Of a stretch of DNA of 64,000 bases, positions 62,632 through 64,000 are shown in pieces (positions within the stretch are counted from its first letter, which is position 1; every line of letters begins with the position of its first letter). Source of the DNA: Mesaphorura yosii (taxonomy: Eukaryota; Arthropoda; Collembola; Poduromorpha; Tullbergiidae). The stretch spans positions 248,001-312,000 of the forward strand of contig WIXG01000005.1 of assembly GCA_009869945.1 (NCBI GenBank), in the 5' to 3' direction. The translations under genes and the position numbers were made by a program. The notes beneath the pieces were generated by a model. It searched no databases and was not told the DNA's origin. It saw nothing but the letters and a program-made list of their open reading frames with translations.

Positions 62632-64000
<1,369 letters not shown>

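Overview
The window is eukaryotic, most likely an arthropod. The reasons are a Cad96Ca-type receptor tyrosine kinase, a zinc-finger-associated (ZAD-like) C2H2 protein, and many compact GT-AG introns of 50-110 bases beside a few introns of kilobases. A branchiopod crustacean such as a water flea is my best guess, but this is inference from gene content and intron size. There are no prokaryotic or organellar features. All gene models were built by hand from reading frame, splice signals and intron phase. Where a model is called complete, the exon lengths add up to a multiple of three.

Left part (1-34 kb): a CAP/SORBS adaptor gene on the + strand fills about 2.5-15.4 kb. It ends in three SH3 domains and contains a 4-kb internal exon that can be skipped without breaking frame. 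A four-exon Ly6/three-finger GPI-type gene lies on the - strand against its 3' end (17.4-18.3 kb). A second large + strand gene (20.9-34.2 kb) encodes a Ser/Pro-rich, apparently disordered protein that I cannot name. One of its introns holds a small antisense ORF with a signal peptide.

Middle part (34-54 kb): Cad96Ca (+) converges with a ZAD/C2H2 zinc-finger gene (-), and their 3' ends interleave. A small secreted, furin-site-containing protein (+) follows. Then come two tandem paralogues on the - strand encoding secreted Ig/cysteine-rich proteins, and two tandem - strand genes whose products both carry a PPLPPR motif and end with a PPxYEE motif.

Right part (54-64 kb): a 14-exon M1 aminopeptidase gene (+) with intact catalytic motifs; a decayed patch with a MUL1-like ubiquitin-ligase remnant and a REX-type exonuclease remnant; the spliceosomal gene RBMX2 (-); unassigned candidate exons; and the first exon of a CDKL-family kinase cut by the window end.

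Two themes stand out. One is actin/adhesion adaptors (CAP) and wound or epithelial receptor signalling (Cad96Ca). The other is tandem duplication followed by divergence (the Ig pair and the PPxY pair). The co-location is visible; any functional link between these genes is inference.
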